This document shows positions 37,268 to 49,410 of a DNA stretch of 64,000 nucleotides, one piece after another. Under the pieces are notes generated by a model. The model had not been told where the DNA came from. It saw nothing but the letters and a program-made list of their open reading frames with translations, and did no database searches. The position numbers and the translations under genes are program-made. Numbering within the stretch: the first letter of the stretch is position 1; every line of letters starts with the position of its first letter. This DNA is from Spodoptera frugiperda (taxonomy: Eukaryota > Arthropoda > Insecta > Lepidoptera > Noctuidae): NCBI RefSeq assembly GCF_023101765.2, contig NC_064214.1, forward strand, positions 10,112,001-10,176,000. Direction: 5' to 3'.

Positions 37268-37694
37268 ACGACGTAAAATACCATTACATACTTTAATTAG
37301 TTATTAAAACCCTTATGACATTTAAATGCTTTAACCCATTACAGTATATAAAGTTTTTTATAGCACTTATTATGATTTTAATTGAATTAATAATTATTTA
37401 ATTAGATATTCACCCCAATAATTATATAGAATTTTCTAGCGTTCGATTTATCAATTATGCTGTAATGGGTATATGATAGTATTGAGTATAGACGCAGTAC
37501 GTAATCATCCCCATGTAAGATGTGGTCCGTGGTTCTATCATACATAGTTTCTAGTTTCCCTCCCGTTGCCATGGTTACGAGGTTGTTATACAAGAGATAA
37601 GTTTGTTGCATAGATACTCGTATGTATTACGTGTGATGTCGGTCTTTGTGATGTTAAGTTCCGAGATGTTATGTGTTTAACACCTTTTTTTTTA

Positions 37695-38012
37695 TGTAAC
37701 AAGCCGGTAATCGGGCAGATTCTTGTTTTGTGCAGTCCTTGATCCTTGATGGTAAGCAATCGCCGCCGCCCATGGACACTTGAAACACCAGAGGCGTTAC
37801 AAGTGCGTTGCCGGCTTTTTGGGAGTTAGGAATTTAAGGGTTGTTGTTCGGGAATCGGGAATGGGGAAGATTGGGAAGGGGGTAATTGGGCCTCCGGTAA
37901 CCTCACTCACACAACGAAACACAACGCAAGCGTTGTTTCACGTCGGTTTTCTGTGAGGCCGTGGTATCACTCCGGTTGAGCTGGCCCATTCGTGCCGAAG
38001 CATGGCTCTCCC
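37695..38012 (+). repeat. Near-complete copy of the CCGGTAAACGAGCAGAT family
   Basis: This is the longest copy, about 320 bp. It runs from CAAGCCGGTAATCGGGCAGA through CCATGGACACTTGAAACACC, GTTGCCGGCTTTTTGGG, GTAACCTCACTCACACAACG and TTTCACGTCGGTTTTCTGTG to TTCGTGCCGAAGCATGGCTC. No tRNA-type A/B boxes are evident, so it is not a classical tRNA-SINE. Confidence 0.75.
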
Positions 38013-38141
38013 ACACTTTAAAACCTTTTGTTGGATGGTCTAAGTTAGAACTTAATCTAAAGGTAGAGGTAGTTTTGATGCGTTCATGATTCTTACTTGA
38101 TACATTGATACGAAATTTTCCATTTAAGACCACATACAGTG

Positions 38142-38312
38142 GTCGCAAGTGCGACTGCCGGACGCGGGGTCTGAGTTCGATTTCAGGGTCTGGCAAAGTA
38201 TGACTGGGCTTTTTTCGGTTTTTCGACAGTTTACTTTATGTTATATGCCATAATGAGAACCTCTGCCTCACGCCGTTTATGTCCGAAGGCTACCCCTTCG
38301 TCGTCATACATA
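38142..38312 (+). mobile_element. tRNA-derived SINE, internally deleted
   Basis: AGTGGTCGCAAGTGCGACTG, then GGGGTCTGAGTTCGATTTCA (a B-box-like segment), GGCAAAGTATGACTGGGC and a scrambled 3' part. Most of the body is lost. Confidence 0.6.
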
Positions 38313-38738
38313 ATATTAAAATCGATATTTCTTCAAACACCTCAAACCCAAAACTCATTTCATTTATGACCAATTTTACAAACAAGGCAGACAAGTTGCT
38401 AGACTATGAGGCAGAAAAAAAACCGAAGTCGATCAATGGAAAAGGTTATCCATAAAATATTTAAAGCTGAGCCTCCAGGCAACAGGGTACCTTAACACTT
38501 CGATGAACAACGTAAAATAAGTTTTCTCCTCAAGTTGTAAATTATAACGATAAATCCTCACTTTATCGTTTTTCTTTTGAAGGCAGAAAAAAATGAATTC
38601 TACCTTTTTAGTACAGAATCTCTTTTCTTGCCTTGAGCTACTGATTCGTTTCTTTTTATTTGAAAACTTGTGTAGGTACTGTTAATACGACATACAGATG
38701 TCGTATTAACATTTAAAAGTTATTTTATGATAACTGTA

Positions 38739-38831
38739 CCCTTAGTATGAGTTTGCTTTAAGTTTTTTGATTGGTTGGTTTATTCGAGCCGGCCAATCAG
38801 AGCGCCGAACGCGCTCTCGTTTCGATTACTA
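38739..38831. repeat. Fold-back MITE copy with internal deletion
   Basis: The left terminus CCCTTAGTATGAGTTTGCTT joins directly to TTTGATTGGTTGG and the opposite arm GAGCGCCGAACGCGCTCTCG...CGATTACT. A SINE copy follows directly. Confidence 0.65.
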
Positions 38832-38847
38832 TAACATACATACATAC

Positions 38848-39121
38848 AGCCACGCCTTTAATCCCCGAAGGGGTAGGCAGAGGTGCACATTATGTCATGT
38901 AATGCCACTGTGTACACCCACTTTTCACAATTTATGTTGTAAGTCCCATGTAATAGGTGGTGAGCCTATTGCCATATACCGGGCACATTTCCAGACTCCG
39001 TGCTACCACTGAGAAATCGAAAAACCGAAAAAAGCCCAGTAATACTTCGCCCGACCCGGGAATCGAACCCGAGACCCCTTGCCCGGCAGTCGAACTTGCA
39101 ACCACTCGGCCAACGAGGCAG
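38848..39121 (-). mobile_element. Full-length tRNA-derived SINE, GCCTCGTTGGCCGAGTGG family
   Basis: Read on the minus strand it starts CTGCCTCGTTGGCCGAGTGG (RNA polymerase III A box) and has GGTTCGATTCCCGGG (B box) about 50 nt later. A body of about 190 bp follows (GAGCCTATTGCCATATA-type complement, CCCATGTAATAGG) and a 3' end CCTTCGGGGATTAAAGGCGT. The head resembles a tRNA with a long variable arm. This is the reference copy for the family here. Confidence 0.8.
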
Positions 39122-39124
39122 TCA

Positions 39125-41035
39125 CTATAAATATGGGGCATATTTTGAGCAGGAGGATATAAGATTTACTCGCCAACTTAGCTAATAAAAAAAATTGGTT
39201 CGTCTATGTAACCTTTCATTAATATTTTGTAATGGCAACATTAATAACGTAATTCAAAAATGGCGCCAATTTCCACATGAACTGTCAAAAGTCAGCGGCC
39301 ATTTTGGAAATATAAAAGCACACTTTAATTTCATTTGTAACATAAAATCGTACATTAAAGTTATAAAATGCGTACAAAAAGGTATTTTTGTTCAATCGAG
39401 ACTATAGTGGGGCGATTAAGGGGTTAACGGCTACCCCAGGGAGCAATTTCCTGGCCGAGCCGCGAAGGTCGAATGCGTATAATGGACGAACTAAATGTAG
39501 CAGCGTTTCATATATTATATTAATATTTACATTACTTTCCCCTGTGTAATTTAGTGCAGAAAAGCTTTTAAAAATACTAAAAGCTGGTATTATTACCACT
39601 CTTGCTGTAAAAATGAAATAATTGTTTGAACTTAAACATAAATTATTATTATGATTTTGAAAACAATTAAAGTACTTACATAGTATAATTATACTAAAAA
39701 CAATAGATATAAATAAACTAGTGCAGGTAAACCACGGATATACCTAATTACGATAATGAGAGGAAAACCGGCACTAAATATTTAATAATAGCAACTAAAT
39801 GCACAATTGTACGTATATGATTAGTATAAAATATTATTATATCAACTAAATTGTACTTTAATTTTCATATTCTAATGTGATTTATTTGTAAACATAAAAA
39901 AAAATTTAAAATAAGAACTAAAATGTGTAACGGTTTTCTATTTTCGCGCGAAAAAAATCGCAAGTGTCAATTTTAGACTCCAGTCTTTTTGCTCAACCTC
40001 GAAAAATTGGATAAAAGTTGTCGTGCAATTTTCTCCGTTGTTTCTTGCTGCCAAAACATTGGATAACACATGTTTAGAACAAAATAGAAATTGTTAGAGT
40101 GTGCCAGGGTGTTGCAAATTGGCTTAAAATGTTGGCAAGTAAAGGTGTCGAGTTGAGGATTGGGTTCATTGCCAGATGCTCATGTCATGTCATCGAACAA
40201 ATTGCTAAAGCATTCGTGTGTCGGCTTAACATATCATTAAGCTGATGGAAAAGCAATCAATTTGCCCGTGGAAGATTAGTTTCGGATTATTCTTTTTGGC
40301 ACAATTAGTCTGTTGTTTTATTATGTAGGTCATTTTTGTGTAGTGCAAATTCATTGTTCTATATCGTGCACATTCTTCTGCTTGTATCCCAAAGAGTTTT
40401 AAATAAGTTTAGGGCTTGTAGGGTCATGTATTGCCAAATAAATCATTTGTGTTCTCTTCCCAATGTTTTTTGACCATTTTAATTCAATCTAATACTTCCT
40501 CTAACTTTGACAAAACGACTGACTCACTCCCGGTTCAAATCAAAATTTTCCCCAAAGTAAAATTTAATTACATAACATAATTTAATTAATAACCTTGACA
40601 AACAAACCACGTGATTCATTAAAATATCCATTAACTTTTTGATTTAGTTTAAGAGCCAGTAGTACTCGTATACAATGAATATCAATAAGGAAATATCGGA
40701 CCAGTATTTTGGACAATTTTCCTTAAAAATTTACCAAATGTTTTTGTAGGAGAGAGTTGGTCTTGTGACCTTTTTATTTTATTTGCTTTTAACACGGCCC
40801 CTGGCTGTTTAGTGGCACCATTGAATGCGGAAACGAAAAAGGTTTGAAAAAGTGGAACGCTCTTTCATATGGGGTGAACTCACGATGGTGGCGTGAATTT
40901 TATGCATAAAATAAGTAATTTAAGTGTGTGGTAAGGTACTGGTAATAGCCAACCACTTGAGTCATTGCAAAATTAATAACATTCACACTGTGTAGTGGGG
41001 CTATTAGTTTTTCAGTGTGTAGATTAACATATGGA
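39125..41035. other. No feature recognised
   Basis: AT-rich; 39240-39420 contains two short matching pieces (AATGGCGCCAATTT and GCGGCCATTTTGG) but no gene or named repeat. Confidence 0.4.
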
Positions 41036-41037
41036 AT

Positions 41038-41205
41038 TTCTTGCTCGTTCTTCTCCTATCTACACTCTGGTACGAGCAAATAGCTTCACTAGTGGACTGA
41101 TCGACAGACAGAGATTGTTAACATTATTATATTTACTTTGACGTTTGAAAGTGCCTTCATGGTCTATTTGAAATAAATGATTTTGACTTTCGACTTTGAT
41201 TACAC
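41038..41205 (-). repeat. Interspersed repeat, GTCAAAGTCAA...GAACGAG family
   Basis: TTTCTTGCTCGTTCTTCTCC, CTCTGGTACGAGCAAATAGC and GATTTTGACTTTCGACTTTG are in the same order as at 14.6 kb. Confidence 0.6.
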
Positions 41206-41424
41206 ACCTACGTACCTCTAAAATTCGTTACATTTCCAACTAGTTTTCAAAATGAATTCCTCAATCTCGTTTGCTTAATAAACAGAATCTGTCTTGTCAA
41301 TGAGATTCCCTTGTATCCTTTGTTTGTAGTAGATATCTCAGCTATTACTGTCACCAGATTGATGATTGTAAAATATCCGCTTTCTGTTTACGTGAGCTTG
41401 GTGAATGATAACAGTGCACATTAA

Positions 41425-41612
41425 ATGGAATTTAAGAGTTGTTGGGGAATCGGGGATTGGGTAGTGGGTAATTCTGCCTCTGGTCACCTCACTCGCACGA
41501 CGAAACACATCGCAAACGTTATTTCACATCGGTTTTCTGGGAGGCCGTCCGTAGTATCACTCCGGTCGAGCCGGTCGATTCGTGCCGAAGCATGGCTCTC
41601 CCACACTTGAAT
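41425..41612 (+). repeat. 3' half of the CCGGTAAACGAGCAGAT family
   Basis: GGAATTTAAGAGTTGTTGGG, CTCACTCGCACGACGAAACA, CATCGGTTTTCTGGGAGGCC and GTGCCGAAGCATGGCTCTCC align with the downstream half of the 37.7-kb copy. The 61-codon open frame here is repeat-derived. Confidence 0.7.
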
Positions 41613-41639
41613 AGTATTAATTTCATCATAACCATCAAC

Positions 41640-41765
41640 ATTGTCATCATTACCATGTTAGCCACAAGGCTTCCAATGCCGTACATATGTAGGAATTTCA
41701 GATAGGGCTTCAGCTGGAAGTCATCAACTCCATACGACCTTTACCAGGTCGTCTGTCTATCTTGT
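41640..41765 (-). pseudogene. RTE-type LINE 3' fragment
   Basis: Read on the minus strand, this short piece has the RQTTW-like (GRQT-DDL equivalent) segment and a CAT/ATG-rich simple tail (ATCATAACCATCAACATTG on the plus strand), like the fragment near 20 kb but more diverged. Confidence 0.4.
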
Positions 41766-42905
41766 ATATATTAATACCTTTCATAATATTATGTCAAATT
41801 ATTTATAATAATTATACGTCATCTAATGAGGTGTTTGACCCAGGGATTAACGAAGTACGTGATATTGACCTTTCTAAACAAAGCTATTTTCTCCACAAAT
41901 ATACTTGAAATTAGATCTCTGTACTGAATACCTGGGAGTATCGGTACTTTCCTGTTTACGCTCAATGGTGCGTACCGCGATTGTTATTCAAATAGGTGTG
42001 TCATTACACCGGCACAATACATGTGCTGGTCCAAGGAGCGATTGATCATATCGCTTGGCTGAGGTTAAACGGATTCCGTAATTAGTATAGTTATATTTAG
42101 TTGATTAAATAGGTGCTTTATAAGCTAGCATCATTGGATCATTGGCTGGGGGACCGGCTGATATGTAAACGTTGCGAGAAGATCTGTCATGGAATGTAAA
42201 TCTCGGCAAAGTTAGGAAGAATGTATAAGTCTGTTTATAAGAAGGCTTATAGCACAGGCCGCGACGCCTTCCTACCTACATCTCCATTTTTATAATCTAT
42301 AGCTACATATATCATACTCAGAAGGCTTATGATTGTGATATTAATCGTCATATACCATGAGCTACGATAGCATAAAACCATATATAACCTCACAGCTCTC
42401 TCCCATGTGGGTAGGAAGAGACAATGGAACATCAATTGCTACCATTCTTACTTTCATACCTCTTTCGCTTCATCAACAGCATAAAACCACTAGTCCTAAA
42501 TAGCTCTAAAAAAAACAAATTACAAAGTCTTTCCCCCCCTTTCATACAAGCACACACTACATTTCTCGTCTTGTTTTAAGATTAAAAGCATCAGACAGCT
42601 AATTGGCTGTGTAGTGTCGTGCAGTCTCTGCAGCCTTTGTGCCTAGTCCCGTAAGATTACGCCATTGTAAGAGACTGAGCCATAAATCTATAAGGTCTGG
42701 AGGCAGACGGGACCTAGCTTCCTGGCTTGGCTATAATAATAAATCATTTAAAGGATATTTTTGTTCTAAAGGTATTTTATCGATAGTATTATATGGGCGT
42801 TTATTTTGTAAGTCTAGATATATTTCAGTGTATAACTAAATATCTGATCGGTATTTTTCATGACTTTTCGGAGACATATCGTACATTATTTTACCTTTTT
42901 TTTTA

Positions 42906-43070
42906 AAAACGTTGCCCCACTAGCATTTTCTCCTGTCTCGTGGGTGCTTTTACAAATATACAATATCATATACACATAACACCCAAACCCGTAACAACAA
43001 TTCGCTCTGTGCGGGAATCGAACCCACTACACGTTACACAGCAGCCGGTTTACAGCCACCGTCACCGTTA
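42906..43070 (-). mobile_element. tRNA-derived SINE, GGAGCAACTCTTTGTG family
   Basis: TTTTCTCCTGTCTCGTGGGT, GTGCGGGAATCGAACCCACT (B box complement) and ACAGCAGCCGGTTTACAGCC show a minus copy with most of the head. Confidence 0.65.
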
Positions 43071-43565
43071 AAAGATTATTAGTATGACAAAAGAATTAAA
43101 TCCTCAAAAACTATAAGTTATTATTACATAAAGTAAAGCTGAATTTTTAACAACATTTCGACTGAAAATCCGCAATCCCAACAACTCAATTACAGCGGTT
43201 ATCGTGAAAAAAATCTCATTATCATAAATTACTAAAAATATCTAGAATCTAGACAGAAATATAGGACTTTTGGTCTCTGATAGGAATCACAGCGTTATTA
43301 GGCATGGACGTTTGGGAACACGCTTATTACAAGTTATAAATAAGGATACTTCATGAGGTTGATGACCTTTTTGGGGTCTCGCTACGTTTGCTACCATTCA
43401 GCCTTGTATAGGTACTGTTGTGAATATTTATTCGGGATGAACGTTGTTGGCTGTGTGTAAAGGAAAGTTGAAGTATTCATAAAAAAAATAAACTTTGGTG
43501 ATTATATTATATTGATCTTGTAAACAAAATTATTGTTCATCAGTGATTATATATAGACCTGCGGT

Positions 43566-43688
43566 CTGCCTTAGCGGGTTTACCAGGGTTTCGTCTCGAA
43601 AAGCAGGAGTAGGAACGGGATGTTTTTAAATCAGTAAGAGTCTGGCACTCCCGACTCTCGCCTCGCCCAAGGCGAGAGAAATCGGAAG
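43566..43688 (-). repeat. GACTTCTCCCGCC family copy
   Basis: Minus orientation: TTAGCGGGTTTACCAGGGTT, AAAAGCAGGAGTAGGAACGG, CAGTAAGAGTCTGGCACTCC and CTCGCCCAAGGCGAGAGAAA. Confidence 0.7.
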
Positions 43689-44190
43689 TACAACATTTTA
43701 CTCCCTAAACTTTAATTTAACAGACATAAACCAACCAAATATCAGACCTACTATTTTGTCTTCAGGCAAAAAAGAAACCATCCACACTATGAACTTACAG
43801 CCCTCCCAATCATGAAGTTATCCGAAATTTTCCATCGGCTCGCATATAAACGTATAGCCATGACAAACAAACACACTGTTTGTGTTCATATCTACATTCA
43901 CGGAGTATTCGCAGCCAGGTCACGTTGCTTTACGTGATAGATGGGAGACCGTGTTCCTCCGTTCCACCCCGTTTTCTGGAACATTCCACCGACTATTGTA
44001 AAATGATTTGTGTACAGGTTTTTGGTTTGAAATAGTTATGCTGTAGGAAAGGAAATTGTATGTGTATCTAGTATTTACATATTTGATTGTAGGTATATAC
44101 TTAGATTCAATTTCTCTTCATCTAATGTTACATCATGTGCAAATCGTGCCACAATATTCAAAAAGAAAATGCAGCAAAAAAAGACTCGAC

Positions 44191-44337
44191 TGCTAGTTTT
44201 GCGGTTCGATTCCCGCACGTAGCAACTCTTTGTGTGATCTACAAATTGTTGTCTGGGTGTTTAGGTGTTATGTGTCTGTAAACTTGTATATTTGTAAACG
44301 CACCCACAACATAGGAGTGTGGACAAAGTTTTATGTA
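44191..44337 (+). mobile_element. SINE fragment starting at the B box
   Basis: GCGGTTCGATTCCCGCACGT, AGCAACTCTTTGTGTGATCT and GTAAACGCACCCACAACATA are present; the A box is absent. Confidence 0.65.
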
Positions 44338-44344
44338 AAAGAAG

Positions 44345-45760
44345 ACATAGGTTTTTCTCACCATCTTAACTAAACTCAATAGAACTGTAAGATTGCACCT
44401 TTTTTATAACAATTTTCTTAAGGTTAGGTAGGACATTTACTTATGCCAACGTAACCTCAAAAACTTCAGCGCACAAGCAATATTCTTCGCCCGATAATCT
44501 AGCGAGGATCTTTACAACCCTAGACGCACGGTGGGTACACTATCACCCACTAACACATGTAGCACTTACGTAGGTAACCCTACCGAAACCCATTTGGGAT
44601 GGAAGGGGTTACGAAATACCCTAATCAAGATCTCTCGTTGAAGGTCTTGGCCAGCTAAATCTGAACATTGACATTGTAAGGGCGCGTTGAGAACTTGACA
44701 TTGGTTGTACTTAGTTAGGTGGAAAACAGTGGGTCATGTTTTCGTGGTATTTGATATTATTCTATGTAGGTGGTTGCTTAGTAAGATATTTCTTTCATTA
44801 AATTCTTAAGCTATAATGATTCGTTATTTTTCTAAACGGTATTAGCTTAAAAGGTACTGCTAAAGTAGGTATTCTTAGTGTAAAAATATATTCTGTTTTG
44901 TTTACAATTTTTGCGAAAAACTGTAAGGTTCCAAGTAATATTAATCAGTATTGGTTTAAGCAAAACACCTTAGAATACTAAGAATGTCAGTATTTTTAAA
45001 CAATATTTTTCAGAATACATTAAATTAACGGTAAAACTAAAGTTAGAATTCATTTCTAATTAAATAGAAGGACTTGTAAAATGCAACGTTTCAACATTGA
45101 TTTAAGGCTAAATAGAGATCTACCTTCAAGACAATTTTGTTTCTAAAGTTCACCATTACGGTTTATGCCACACTAGTATACCATAACCATAAACCCCTTC
45201 TCATAAGCTCTTTCTACCTCCATAAGCAGCTTTATCACCAATTTTAACATAAAGCAACAACACAACCACATGTGTCATCCACTTTATCGTGTTTCTAAAC
45301 TACTGTAAAGTGACTTTACTGTATGTTCACACGGACACATCGAGTTGTACAAAACCAGTCTATCATGGTCTCGCTTTGTATGGTCTATTCGCACAATCAA
45401 AGGTCAGGTTATACTGGTTTGTGTAGGTTGATGTGTAGCTGTGTACTTGGAAAGTTTGGCACCCCTCCAATCTCCAAGGTTGATGGGACACGCTATATGG
45501 TAATATTGCTGTATCAGCCATCACCGGAACAGTATGGGCGCGCCATTTTTTTGGTACAAAATAAGTTGGAGGTGTTAGTTTGATTAGTAGTGTGAAGTTC
45601 CGTAGGTATTACTGTTTTGTATGGTAGAAAATAATACATCAGCAGTCCTTGTTAGTCCTACTGCTGGACTATGGAACGGCTTTACAAATATTCTATTAAT
45701 TTCTAAGAAATATCCTTGTTTCTAAGTATGTAAACAATTGCTAAGGACTTTTTCTGTGGG
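44345..45760. other. No feature recognised
   Basis: Only chance ORFs up to 86 codons are present; none has a recognisable domain. Confidence 0.4.
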
Positions 45761-45765
45761 GGAAA

Positions 45766-45860
45766 AATCATCCAATGTCTTATCCTGTCTTGGGCGTGGC
45801 GACAGGAGTTCCTACTCCTGTTTCTCGAGCCGGAGCCCCGAAAAACCCGCTAGGTAGTAA
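45766..45860 (+). repeat. GACTTCTCCCGCC family copy with internal deletion
   Basis: CATCCAATGTCTTATCCTGT and CTTGGGCGTGGCGACAGGAG join directly to TTCCTACTCCTGTTTCTCGA and CCCGCTAGGTAGT. Confidence 0.65.
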
Positions 45861-46411
45861 TTGCTAAGGACTGGGTTAAGTAACCATAAATAACTGAGTA
45901 CGGCGGTTAGTCTTTATTTCAGAGTCCTAAACACTACACAGAACCCTAAAAAAACCCAAACCAGCTGTAGCTGAGTCATCAGTTTCGAATTACAAGTTCA
46001 AGTTACAAGGCCGTTGTTTCTACTTCAACTTTCAACCTTACCCCATAGGTATACGATAGCAATTTGGTTACAATACTTTGTAGTTATATTTAAAGTAGTT
46101 ATTAAGTTCTTAGTCATTGTTTGATTGACTATTTAGAATATTAATTTGTACCTATGAGTCATGTGAACAAACAGCTGTCGAATAGGCTCTAATTACTCTG
46201 CCTATTATTGGTACTGTGTTTATTATTTATTTCTATACTTAGATACCATATTAGTATGTGCTATAATGAGTATAGTATTTCCAATTTATATTATGAGTCA
46301 TAATATAAAAGGTGAAAAGTTTATGGTACATTTTATGTTCTCTAACTATTCCTTCATCCATGGAATATACAACATAATGTTAAGCCATTTATATTTATTA
46401 CAAAAAATTGT

Positions 46412-46532
46412 GTCCTTCTAAGATTTTCTCCTGTGTTGTGGGTGCGTTTACAAACATACGAATTCACATACACGTATGATATCCAGGCCCAAAACAACAA
46501 TTTGTGGATCACACAAAGAGTTGCTTCGTGCT
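46412..46532 (-). mobile_element. SINE fragment, GGAGCAACTCTTTGTG family
   Basis: CTAAGATTTTCTCCTGTGTT, GTGGGTGCGTTTACAAACAT and TTGTGGATCACACAAAGAGT align with the family. It ends at GTTGCTTCGTGC before the B box. Confidence 0.65.
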
Positions 46533-46879
46533 TTCATTTTCAAGACTCCATCCATAGCTTAGTTTTTTGGAAGTGCGAATAACATATCCGAAGTGACGGA
46601 AAATATTCTTGTCCTATCAAATAATCTGTCCTGTACCAAGAAAAAACCTGTTTAATCTGGGGGCACGGTAGTGCCCCGCCAAGACGAGCCAAGCGAAGCG
46701 CAAGGGCACTACCTACCTTTTCTCGAAGCGCTTCGTCGTATTTTTGAACCTTCATAACTTGAGTTTGGGTTATACCAGATAAACAAAATTTTCAGGATAT
46801 AATGTCAGTGGTAGACTTAATAAACCTCTAAAGTTTCAATTGCATAGCTCTTATACTTTAGATTTTATTGATATCTAAA

Positions 46880-47140
46880 ATACCCCGATTTCGTCACTCA
46901 CTCACTCACTCACTCACTCACTCACTCACTCACTGATGATCAACAAAATTCTTAAGGTACTTCCTGAAGTCCTAGAAAACTGAAATTTGGTATGTAAGCT
47001 AGTATTAGTACCCAAACAACAAAAAATCCTAAAACTTGGAACTTTTACCCCCCAACCCCTTAAACTAGGGGGTGAAAGTTTGTTCGAGACTTCCGCAACT
47101 TTTGACGCTAGAGGTCTGAATGCGGCCGCGGAGGGGTAAA
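46880..47140. mobile_element. Fragment related to the 23.65-kb element, with (CTCA)n
   Basis: A (CTCA)n microsatellite at 46897-46934 is followed by CTGAAATTTGGTATGTAAGC and an ACCCCCCAACCCC tract, the same order as in the 23.65-kb element (CTGA repeat, GCTGAAATTTGGAATGTAGG, CAACCCCCAAGG). The ends are not clear. Confidence 0.5.
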
Positions 47141-47340
47141 AATCTGAAATAGGGAAACTTAATTCCCTATTTCCTGCTTGAGATCTGAAAATTATACACA
47201 AGTACATAGAACACAAACTTTTCATCAAATCAAAACATTATCCTACCCATAAGTACTTAGATATGAATAATATTACTACACTTCACTTCGGTAAGTGTTT
47301 ATTAATCAACCTATACTTTTGAACATAAGCATCGTAAGTA

Positions 47341-47570
47341 TAGTATGCGCCAACGCCCGCCGCCTGCCCCCTCGTCCCCGCGCAGTAGCTAAAAATAATC
47401 GGCCCGTCAGCGAGCGCGGCACCCGAACGCGGGCAGACGCGCGAGGGCAGACGTCGTTGACGGTTGTCTCGTTGAATGAAAAGTTTTCGGAATATTTCGG
47501 TGATTTAAAAGTTTGCTATCGCGGAGAAAAAAACCATTTGCCTAATATTTAATTGTTAGTAGTTTAGTAG
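47341..47570 (+). promoter_or_regulatory. CpG-rich block, possible 5' UTR exon/promoter
   Basis: 47345-47462 is among the most CpG-dense non-coding DNA in the window (CGCCCGCCGCC, GCGAGCGCGGCACC). It is followed by an AT-richer stretch and a good donor context AG|GTAAAG at 47569-47574. It could be a distal transcription start with a 5' UTR exon spliced to 54129. Nothing but composition, the donor and position supports this. Confidence 0.3.
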
Positions 47571-47718
47571 GTAAAGGTTTAGATACTAGTGTTTTAATTT
47601 TCATTGATAAAAAGTATTAGGATTACGTTTCCAATTTTCTTATAAATTTAGTAGTTTAGTAGGTGAATTTGTCGCTCATTTTATCTTTCTATCATAAGCA
47701 ACCTACAAAAAGAAATGA

Positions 47719-48050
47719 AATCCCACAAAAACATTTCATGTTAAATGTTGCCAAGACGAGACCATATAGCTCGCACTGTCAAAAAGTAATCAGATCCCGT
47801 GTAGAGCCAAGTTTCTAACCCTATACTTTTGAACTGGCGAGTTGGCCGCACGGAAAGAGTTTAGAAGATTGAATAGATTTTTAAGCTCAAGCCCATATGA
47901 CGAATAGCAAAAAGTCCGTGCGGCCAACTCGCCAGTTCAAAAGTATAGGGTTAGAAACTTGGCTCTACACGGGATCTGATTACTTTTTGACAGTGCGAGC
48001 TATATGGTCTCGTCTTGGCAACATTTAACATGAAATGTTTTTGTGGGATT
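47719..48050. repeat. 332-bp element with perfect 136-bp inverted arms
   Basis: 47719-47854 and 47915-48050 are reverse complements over all 136 bp, as far as I can check by eye, separated by a 60-bp unique loop. Outer ends read AATCCCAC...GTGGGATT. Arms this perfect indicate a recent fold-back MITE, an inverted duplication by template switching, or an assembly artefact. There is no coding potential. Confidence 0.9.
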
Positions 48051-48506
48051 CTATATTTTCAAATCAACACAACAAACAATTGTAAACAGATATCGATTAC
48101 AAAACAAAGTAGATATCTCAAAAACTCTCTCTGCCTTTACCTTAAATCTGATATTTGAATATTAAATCACCGGTTAAATTAAACTTCCAGGTAAGTTCGG
48201 AACTCGATTCATTTCAATCGTTCGGATCCTTCACGCTTCAATGTTATCGATAATTGTGATCTGATTCAATACGAATTGAAAGGTATCTGAAATTCAACGA
48301 TTTAAGGGCTCGTCTGTTATCTAGTTCCTGTGTATTGTGTAGGACTTAAACATTGGTTGTTGTTTTAAAATATGAGGGTTTTATGATGGATCATAAACCA
48401 TACCCAGGAACCATAGGAAGATAGGATAAGTCGTCACGATGACTACTCGTCATCGTTAGACATACAGTTTAAAAAAATCTGGCGGCCTTTTCTTTATTTG
48501 AGGAAG

Positions 48507-48635
48507 GAATATCATCTAATGACTTCTCCCGTCTTGGGTGCGGCGAGACGGATTGTCAGACTCTTACTTGCTAAAAACCACCCCGTTCCTACTCCTGCTT
48601 TTCGAGCCGGAGCCCCGGTAAACCCGCTAGGTACA
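48507..48635 (+). repeat. GACTTCTCCCGCC family copy
   Basis: CATCTAATGACTTCTCCCGT, CTTACTTGCTAAAAACCACC and CGAGCCGGAGCCCCGGTAAA mark a nearly complete copy. Confidence 0.7.
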
Positions 48636-49304
48636 ATACTTATTAGGTTCAATAATTGAGTCGAGCAAAGTATTATTGGTCTTTTGGAAATCAATATATT
48701 GGAACAGATTTGTCCCAATTACTGTTACATGATCGTATAACATAATTCGTATTTCGTATAATCGAAGCAAAACGTAACGAAGCTCCACAGCTATCTGCCT
48801 AAAGATTACTAACTTGAACTAAGTTTCTATATACACAATATATAACATTATTTACTAACACATAATATACAGAATATCATTAATAGTTAAGTAATGCCTT
48901 CGCAAACAAATCGATCGGCGTTTGTCCTTGAATGTTTTTGACTTTGACCTTGGTTCGTGGTGGTTTAACAACACCGGTGACCACGGCAATGGTGGGGTGA
49001 CTTGCTGAAATAGTTTATATGTACGAGTAACTAATGGATGTATTATTTATTGTAAATTCGTGATGGACGATTTCCTTGCAAATGAAATTCAATGGTGAAT
49101 GCGTTGATATTTTTTTTTAGGGTGCGTTGGGAATGTTGTTAATGATAGAAATGCTTGTCAAATAACTCCAACATTTGGAGTTAGAAATGTGAATGGACTG
49201 TGAATAAACTATCATTAATGGATACAAAACATCATTGTCCAAAATGTCGCGAAAGATTGGCTACTGTTGTATGTATTTGAATTTGCTAATGTAGCTCTGA
49301 ATTT

Positions 49305-49410
49305 CGGCTCAAAGCAGGAGAAGGAACGGGATGGTTTTTAGTCAGTAAGAGTCTGACACTCCCTCCTGCCTCCCCCAAGGCGGTGGAAGTCACTGGATGA
49401 TTTACCCCTC
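49305..49410 (-). repeat. GACTTCTCCCGCC family copy
   Basis: Minus copy: CAAAGCAGGAGAAGGAACGG, GTTTTTAGTCAGTAAGAGTC, TGACACTCCCTCCTGCC and CCAAGGCGGTGGAAGTCACT. It lacks the CCGCTAGG end. Confidence 0.7.

Noticed and set aside
39045..39121. Apparent tRNA on the minus strand
   Set aside because: It is the head of a full SINE copy, continuous with the SINE body.
45323..45583. 86-codon plus-strand frame at 45.3 kb
   Set aside because: No splice sites or known motifs.
46897..46934. Possible telomere-like or CRISPR-like direct repeats
   Set aside because: Simple (CTCA)n microsatellite; insect telomeres are TTAGG and no spacers exist.
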